9,295 bases of DNA, from NCBI RefSeq assembly GCF_905212365.1, contig NZ_CAJMEH010000072.1:1-9295 (forward strand). Reading direction: 5' to 3'. A model generated the notes under the pieces. That model did no database searches and had not been told where the DNA came from. It worked only from the letters and a program-made list of their open reading frames with translations. Shown in pieces: positions 6,603-9,295 of this stretch (position 1 is the stretch's first letter; the number at the start of each line of letters is the position of its first letter). The stretch comes from an uncultured Phascolarctobacterium sp. Its GTDB lineage: Bacteria; Bacillota; Negativicutes; Acidaminococcales; Acidaminococcaceae. The position numbers and the translations under genes are program-made.

Positions 6603-6749
6603 ATGAGAAAACATATCCAAACTGTTAATAAAGCTATGCTGAACAAAACCCTGCGTACCGGCGGCTGCGGCGAGTGCCCGGCTTCCTGCCAGTCTGCCTG
6701 CAAGACTTCTTGCACCGTTGGCAATCAGGTTTGCGAACACAGCAAATAA
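6603..6749 (+). CDS. scfA: SCIFF ranthipeptide precursor (six cysteines in forty-five residues)
   Basis: A 48-residue peptide. The first 20 residues are a basic, Cys-free leader starting MRKHIQTVNKAML. The core begins CGECPASCQSACKTSC and has six cysteines at 22, 25, 29, 33, 37 and 44. This is the SCIFF family pattern: a RiPP precursor whose Cys residues are joined by thioether bonds to other residues by a radical SAM/SPASM enzyme. In the Clostridium thermocellum homologue CteA a Cys-to-Thr thioether five residues apart has been described; the matching pair here would be Cys33 and Thr38, an inference from alignment by eye. GGAGG (6590-6594) lies 8 bases before the ATG. The gene has its own promoter and terminator. 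Its maturase lies 950 bases downstream, past an antiparallel flavin reductase gene. The biological role of SCIFF peptides is not settled. Confidence 0.95.
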   Translation: MRKHIQTVNKAMLNKTLRTGGCGECPASCQSACKTSCTVGNQVCEHSK

Positions 6750-6762
6750 TTTACCGAAAAGT

Positions 6763-6794
6763 AAATCCCCCGGCGTATGCTCGGGGGATTTTTT
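6763..6794. terminator. strong intrinsic terminator after the SCIFF gene, probably shared with the flavin reductase gene
   Basis: AAATCCCCCG (6763-6772) pairs perfectly with CGGGGGATTT (6782-6791) around a 9-base loop, followed by a run of six T on the + strand (6789-6794). On the - strand the tail TTTACTTTT is also T-rich, so the hairpin may end the converging flavin reductase transcript, whose stop is at 6811. It should uncouple SCIFF transcription from the maturase. Confidence 0.9.
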
Positions 6795-6810
6795 GATGGT
6801 GCGGGTTTAT

Positions 6811-7383
6811 TTACTTTTTCATCAGTTTGGCGCCGGCGTTCCAAGCCTGTCCAACCTTTTCGCCAGTTACATAATAACCATGTTGGAAAGTATCGAAGAT
6901 AAGAGCGCGGAGCTTTGCTGGGTCGACCTTACCGTTGTCAGAAAGCACCGCTTCCTCCGCTTTTACATTGACAATGCGGCCAACGATGCCGGATACATAT
7001 TCGGTATCTAAAATATCAAGCAGCTCGCATTCCATAACGACGGGAAACTCGTCGATGATAGGGGCGTGAACCTTGTCGCTTTTGATTGCCGTATAGCCTG
7101 TTCGCTCAAATTTATCATTTATTTTATTTCCGGAAGCGATTCCGAAGAAATCAGCGACGTCCATGTGCGCTTCATCAGCTAAAGAGACGGTAAAGGCTTT
7201 GCTGGCTTTGATGTTGAGCCATGTCTTTTTGCCTTCGCCAATAAAAATGATAATCTTGTCATTGTCGCAGATTTGTCCCCATGCGGCGTTCATCACATTA
7301 ACTTTTTCGTTTTCGTCATAGGCTGCTACCATGAGTACGGGCATAGGATATACTGCCTGCACAATTCCTAAATCTTTCTTCAT
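6811..7383 (-). CDS. flavoredoxin-like flavin reductase family protein (FMN-binding)
   Basis: Protein of 190 residues, the usual length for this family. It has the FMN-binding split-barrel pattern: YPMPVLMVAAYDENEK (12-27), MNAAWG (31-36), a TWLNIKASKAFTVSL strand region (54-68), the SGNKINDKFE segment (84-93) and PVVMECEL (114-121). Such proteins bind FMN and pass electrons from NAD(P)H or ferredoxin-like donors; several anaerobe versions are called flavoredoxin. It has no signal peptide and should be cytoplasmic. GGAGG (7392-7396) lies 8 bases before the ATG. The gene runs opposite to the SCIFF pair and sits between precursor and maturase, which is unusual. In many Firmicutes such reductase genes are divergent from an HxlR-type regulator; none is intact here. 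A role as electron donor to the radical SAM enzyme is possible but unproven; it could also be an unrelated stress-response enzyme. Confidence 0.9.
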   Translation of the reverse strand: MKKDLGIVQAVYPMPVLMVAAYDENEKVNVMNAAWGQICDNDKIIIFIGEGKKTWLNIKASKAFTVSLADEAHMDVADFFGIASGNKINDKFERTGYTAIKSDKVHAPIIDEFPVVMECELLDILDTEYVSGIVGRIVNVKAEEAVLSDNGKVDPAKLRALIFDTFQHGYYVTGEKVGQAWNAGAKLMKK

Positions 7384-7425
7384 TAGTCATGCCTCCAGTT
7401 ATTTTTGTATTTGCAGCGCGTAAAA

Positions 7426-7454
7426 TTGACATTAACGGCTGCGGATAATATAAT
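7426..7454 (+). promoter_or_regulatory. perfect-consensus promoter reading toward the SCIFF maturase
   Basis: TTGACA (7426-7431), a 17-base spacer and TATAAT (7449-7454) form an exact consensus promoter on the + strand. Transcription would start near 7461 and give a leader of about 236 bases before the maturase ATG. Its -10 box shares the palindrome TATAATTATA (7449-7458) with a promoter on the other strand. Confidence 0.75.
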
Positions 7455-7480
7455 TATACTAATTGCAAGAAAAAATACAA
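7453..7480 (-). promoter_or_regulatory. candidate promoter of the flavin reductase gene, overlapping the divergent one
   Basis: On the - strand TTGTAT (7480 to 7475), a 16-base spacer and TATAAT (7458 to 7453). The -10 box is the second half of a palindrome that also forms the + strand -10, so the two polymerases would compete. Start would be near 7446, about 63 bases before the reductase ATG. Confidence 0.5.
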
Positions 7481-7504
7481 GTACCCACTTCTGGCATAGG
7501 TACT
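7480..7504. promoter_or_regulatory. inverted repeat, candidate operator in the divergent promoter region
   Basis: AGTACC (7480-7485) and GGTACT (7499-7504) are perfect inverted copies separated by 13 bases. The likeness extends outward of the core: read from both strands the half-sites are AGTACCCACTTCTG and AGTACCTATGCCAG, matching at 9 of 14 positions. The repeat touches the -35 box of the reductase promoter and lies just after the start of the + strand transcript, so a bound dimer could block both. Which regulator binds is unknown; an HxlR-type protein is a guess from the usual neighbours of such reductases. Confidence 0.45.
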
Positions 7505-7606
7505 ATCCTGGAGGGAAGCAATGAGTAAGCCAGCATAGAAGACGCAAATTTTGAGGAAACAGGTTACAGCTACACACTTTCCTTGAAATATTTCGCCCTT
7601 TGCAAA

Positions 7607-7615
7607 TGTTATAAT
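7607..7615 (+). promoter_or_regulatory. second candidate promoter of the SCIFF maturase (extended -10)
   Basis: TGTTATAAT is an extended -10 with perfect TATAAT (7610-7615). The nearest -35-like hexamer (TTGAAA, 7583-7588) is 21 bases away, which is too far, so the site would depend on the TGn element. Transcription from here would give a short leader of about 75 bases. Confidence 0.4.
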
Positions 7616-7681
7616 TATAAGTAATTTTTCTGAGGGAGAAGTCCCGAAAGCTTTTGGCTTTGTTATCACTATTTTATAAAA

Positions 7682-7687
7682 GAAAGG
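7682..7687 (+). promoter_or_regulatory. ribosome binding site that fixes the maturase start
   Basis: GAAAGG is immediately followed by an in-frame TTG (7688), too close to be used, and lies 9 bases before ATG 7697. The ATG also matches the usual short N-terminus of SCIFF maturases. Confidence 0.6.
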
Positions 7688-7696
7688 TTGAATTAC

Positions 7697-9094
7697 ATGC
7701 TGATACATAAAATGCGCCTTGACGATTACATGGCGGTGCTGGATGTAAATAGCGGCGCGGTTCATTTGGTCGACGACGTTATTTATGATTTGTTGGATTA
7801 CTATGACGGCAGTAATGATGAGGAGGCTGTCGCCGCGTTAAAAGATAAATACAGCGAGGAGGATTTGCGGGATGCGCTGGAGGAAATGCACGGACTGCAA
7901 AAGGACGGATTGCTGTTCAGCCCTGCCTTTGAAGTGCCGCCTACCTTCGCGGAAAAGCCTATCGTAAAATCCTTGTGTCTGCTGGTAACGCACGACTGCA
8001 ATCTGCGCTGCGGTTATTGTTTTGCAGATACGGGCTCCTTTGGCGGCTGCCGTCAGCTGATGAGCAAGGAAACAGCGGAAAAGGCTGTGGAATTTGCCAT
8101 TGCCGGCAGCAAAAAGCGTCATAATCTGGAGCTGGATCTTTTTGGCGGCGAGCCTTTGATGAACTGGCCGGTAGTTGTGCATATTGTGGAATATGTACGC
8201 CGCCGCGAGCAGGAAACCGGCAAGAATATCAAGCTGACGCTGACGACGAACGGCACGCTGCTGAACGATAAAAATATTCAATTTCTGAACGATAACCGCG
8301 TTATGCTGGTGCTGAGCCTGGATGGCAAAAAGGAAACTCACGACGCTATGCGTCCCTTCCCCAATAAGACAGGCAGCTACGACGCAGCAGTGCGCGGCTT
8401 TAAAAAGCTTATCGACAGCCGTCAAGGAAAAAATTATTATTTGCGCGGAACCTACACTCATTACAGTACGCATTTCTGCGAAGATGTGCTGGACATGACT
8501 AAGGTGGGCAAGGAAATTTCGGTGGAACCGGTTGTTGGTGTTGACGAGCCATGGGTGCTGACAGAGGAGGATCTGCCGATTATTTTTGAAGAATATGATA
8601 AGCTGGCGCGCGCTTATTTGGCCAGACGCCGTGAGGGCGCTTCTTTTGACTTTTTCCACTTTAATGTGGCTTTGGATAACGGGCCCTGCGTGGCTAAGCG
8701 TCTGGCGGGCTGCGGCGCAGGCCACGAATATTTTGCTATTACTGCCGACGGCGATATTTACCCATGCCACCAATTTGTGGGACGCGAGCAATATAAGCTG
8801 GGGACTCTGGAAACCGGCGTGGTAAAGCCGGAGCTGGTACAGAAGTTCCGTCATACTCATGTTATGACGAAGCCGGAGTGCAGCAAGTGCTGGGCGCGCT
8901 TTTTCTGCAGCGGCGGCTGCCATGCCAACGCCGATTTAATCAACGGCGATATTTCCAAGCCTTATGAGTACGGCTGCAAGCTGCAAAAGAAACGCTTGGA
9001 AAACGCTATTCTGGTACAGGCCGTGCTGTCGGCTGAAGCGCAGCAGGGCGAGGATTTGCGTCCGCAGATTAATAACTTCACTTATGAAAAGTAA
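7697..9094 (+). CDS. scfB: SCIFF radical SAM/SPASM maturase (thioether-forming)
   Basis: Protein of 465 residues, close to the family length; the start at ATG 7697 is preferred over TTG 7688. Residues 1-75 form a PqqD-like precursor-binding (RRE) domain with the typical LDVNSGAVHLVDDVIYDLL (15-33). The radical SAM barrel carries CNLRCGYC (101-108) with Cys101, Cys105 and Cys108 holding the SAM-binding cluster, FGGEP (149-153), and TTNGTLL (183-189). The C-terminal SPASM domain has Cys331, 339, 357, 395, 398, 404, 408 and 427, enough for two auxiliary 4Fe-4S clusters, including YPCHQF (355-360) and CSKCWARFFCSGGC (395-408). The enzyme makes a 5'-deoxyadenosyl radical and joins Cys sulfurs of the SCIFF peptide to carbon atoms. 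Its substrate is surely the peptide at 6603, but here the gene is separate, with its own promoters and terminator. Confidence 0.95.
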   Translation: MLIHKMRLDDYMAVLDVNSGAVHLVDDVIYDLLDYYDGSNDEEAVAALKDKYSEEDLRDALEEMHGLQKDGLLFSPAFEVPPTFAEKPIVKSLCLLVTHDCNLRCGYCFADTGSFGGCRQLMSKETAEKAVEFAIAGSKKRHNLELDLFGGEPLMNWPVVVHIVEYVRRREQETGKNIKLTLTTNGTLLNDKNIQFLNDNRVMLVLSLDGKKETHDAMRPFPNKTGSYDAAVRGFKKLIDSRQGKNYYLRGTYTHYSTHFCEDVLDMTKVGKEISVEPVVGVDEPWVLTEEDLPIIFEEYDKLARAYLARRREGASFDFFHFNVALDNGPCVAKRLAGCGAGHEYFAITADGDIYPCHQFVGREQYKLGTLETGVVKPELVQKFRHTHVMTKPECSKCWARFFCSGGCHANADLINGDISKPYEYGCKLQKKRLENAILVQAVLSAEAQQGEDLRPQINNFTYEK

Positions 9095-9114
9095 AAACTG
9101 ATTTAAAATAGACC

Positions 9115-9152
9115 GGCTTTCTGCGCAATGCGGAGAGCCTGATTCTTTATTT
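9115..9152 (+). terminator. intrinsic terminator after the SCIFF maturase
   Basis: GGCTTTCTGC (9115-9124) pairs with GCGGAGAGCC (9130-9139) as a 10-base-pair stem with two G-U pairs around a 5-base loop. The tail TGATTCTTTATTTG is T-rich but broken, so termination may be moderate. It lies 20 bases after the maturase stop. Confidence 0.7.
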
Positions 9153-9295
9153 GTCAGCGATTGCTAAAATATTTTATGGTGACTTTTGACGTAAAAAGGC
9201 TGATGCAGTAGTAAACAAAAGGCTTTCTTTGCCAACGCAACCTTGCGTATCAGAAAAAATGTGCAAAAAGTTACAGAAAAAGTTAAAAAAGGGTG
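9153..9295. other. AT-rich tail of the window without a recognised gene
   Basis: No gene is supported. TTGACG (9186-9191) with TAGTAA 17 bases on is a poor promoter. ACGCAA-CC-TTGCGT (9235-9248) is a perfect 6-base inverted repeat with a 2-base centre, more like a protein-binding palindrome than a hairpin. The last bases are A-rich, and an ATG at 9259 runs off the edge without a ribosome site. Confidence 0.4.

Larger units (their letters stand above)
7505..7696 (+). other. untranslated leader before the SCIFF maturase, with a five-codon frame
   Basis: The gap between the reductase and the maturase is 313 bases. Beyond the promoters and the inverted repeat it holds no gene of normal size. It does hold GGAGGG (7510-7515) followed by an ATG at 7521 that is read for only five codons (MSKPA, stop at 7536-7538). 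Both site and spacing are good, so it is either a leader peptide frame or the start of a decayed gene. No clear riboswitch or attenuator hairpin was recognised. Confidence 0.3.

Noticed and set aside
6422..6740. Two 100-codon frames on the - strand over the SCIFF gene and its promoter gap
   Set aside because: They overlap the convincing SCIFF precursor and the divergent promoters, lack recognisable domains and good ribosome sites.
7656..7672. Weak hairpin GAAAGC/GCTTT before the maturase, considered as an attenuator
   Set aside because: The stem is only five or six mostly A-T pairs, with no T run and no competing structure.
7688..7696. TTG 7688 as start of the maturase
   Set aside because: It follows the AAAGG site with no spacing; ATG 7697 has proper spacing and matches the family N-terminus.
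7838..8923. Long open frame (361 codons) on the - strand across the maturase gene
   Set aside because: It lies wholly inside the radical SAM gene, whose protein has clear motifs. Its translation is low-complexity (many Ala, His, Gln) and resembles no family; it is a shadow of GC-biased third positions.
9265..9285. Tandem AAAAAGTTA copies near the right end, considered as iterons or a repeat array
   Set aside because: Only two copies in an A-rich tract, 12 bases apart; chance is enough to explain them.
9259..9295. Start of a further gene at ATG 9259
   Set aside because: Only 12 codons are visible, they are Lys-rich from an A-rich tract, and there is no ribosome site.

Overview
The window looks like the chromosome of an anaerobic Firmicute (Bacillota), from the Clostridia or Negativicutes. 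The evidence is a rapZ-yvcK-whiA cluster, strong GGAGG-type ribosome binding sites, frequent TTG starts, a membrane-anchored form of YvcK, and a SCIFF peptide with its radical SAM maturase, a pair typical of Clostridia and relatives. Base composition is fairly even with no obvious foreign-looking block. I see no tRNA, rRNA, CRISPR, insertion sequence or phage gene. The genus cannot be fixed by eye.

Left part (1-4870, all + strand): the 3' end of an alpha/beta hydrolase, then a 160-base gap with two candidate promoters and a GC-rich imperfect repeat. A tight operon follows: rapZ, yvcK (with two N-terminal membrane helices), whiA (TTG start) and a membrane- or lipid-anchored polysaccharide deacetylase whose start overlaps the whiA stop by 4 bases. 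It ends at a strong bidirectional hairpin. The theme is cell-envelope control: RapZ and YvcK are linked to amino-sugar and peptidoglycan metabolism, WhiA to division, and the deacetylase acts on an envelope glycan.

Middle part (4885-6445, - strand): a three-gene redox operon. It starts with a 43-residue membrane peptide ending in a CxxC motif (CD1871A-like), then a NapH/YccM-like polytopic 4Fe-4S protein starting with TTG inside the end of the peptide gene, then a TlpA-like thioredoxin lipoprotein. It reads like an electron-transfer route from the cytoplasmic side to an extracytoplasmic thiol-disulfide protein.

Right part (6536-9295): a RiPP locus. A 48-residue SCIFF precursor (six Cys in its last 27 residues) has its own promoter and terminator. 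Its radical SAM/SPASM maturase lies about 950 bases downstream. Between them, on the opposite strand, is a flavoredoxin-like FMN reductase gene. The reductase-maturase gap holds back-to-back promoters sharing the palindrome TATAATTATA, an AGTACC/GGTACT inverted repeat that looks like an operator, and a 236-base leader with a five-codon reading frame. The most interesting points are the interrupted SCIFF locus, its divergent promoter region, and the redox operon that starts divergently from SCIFF.
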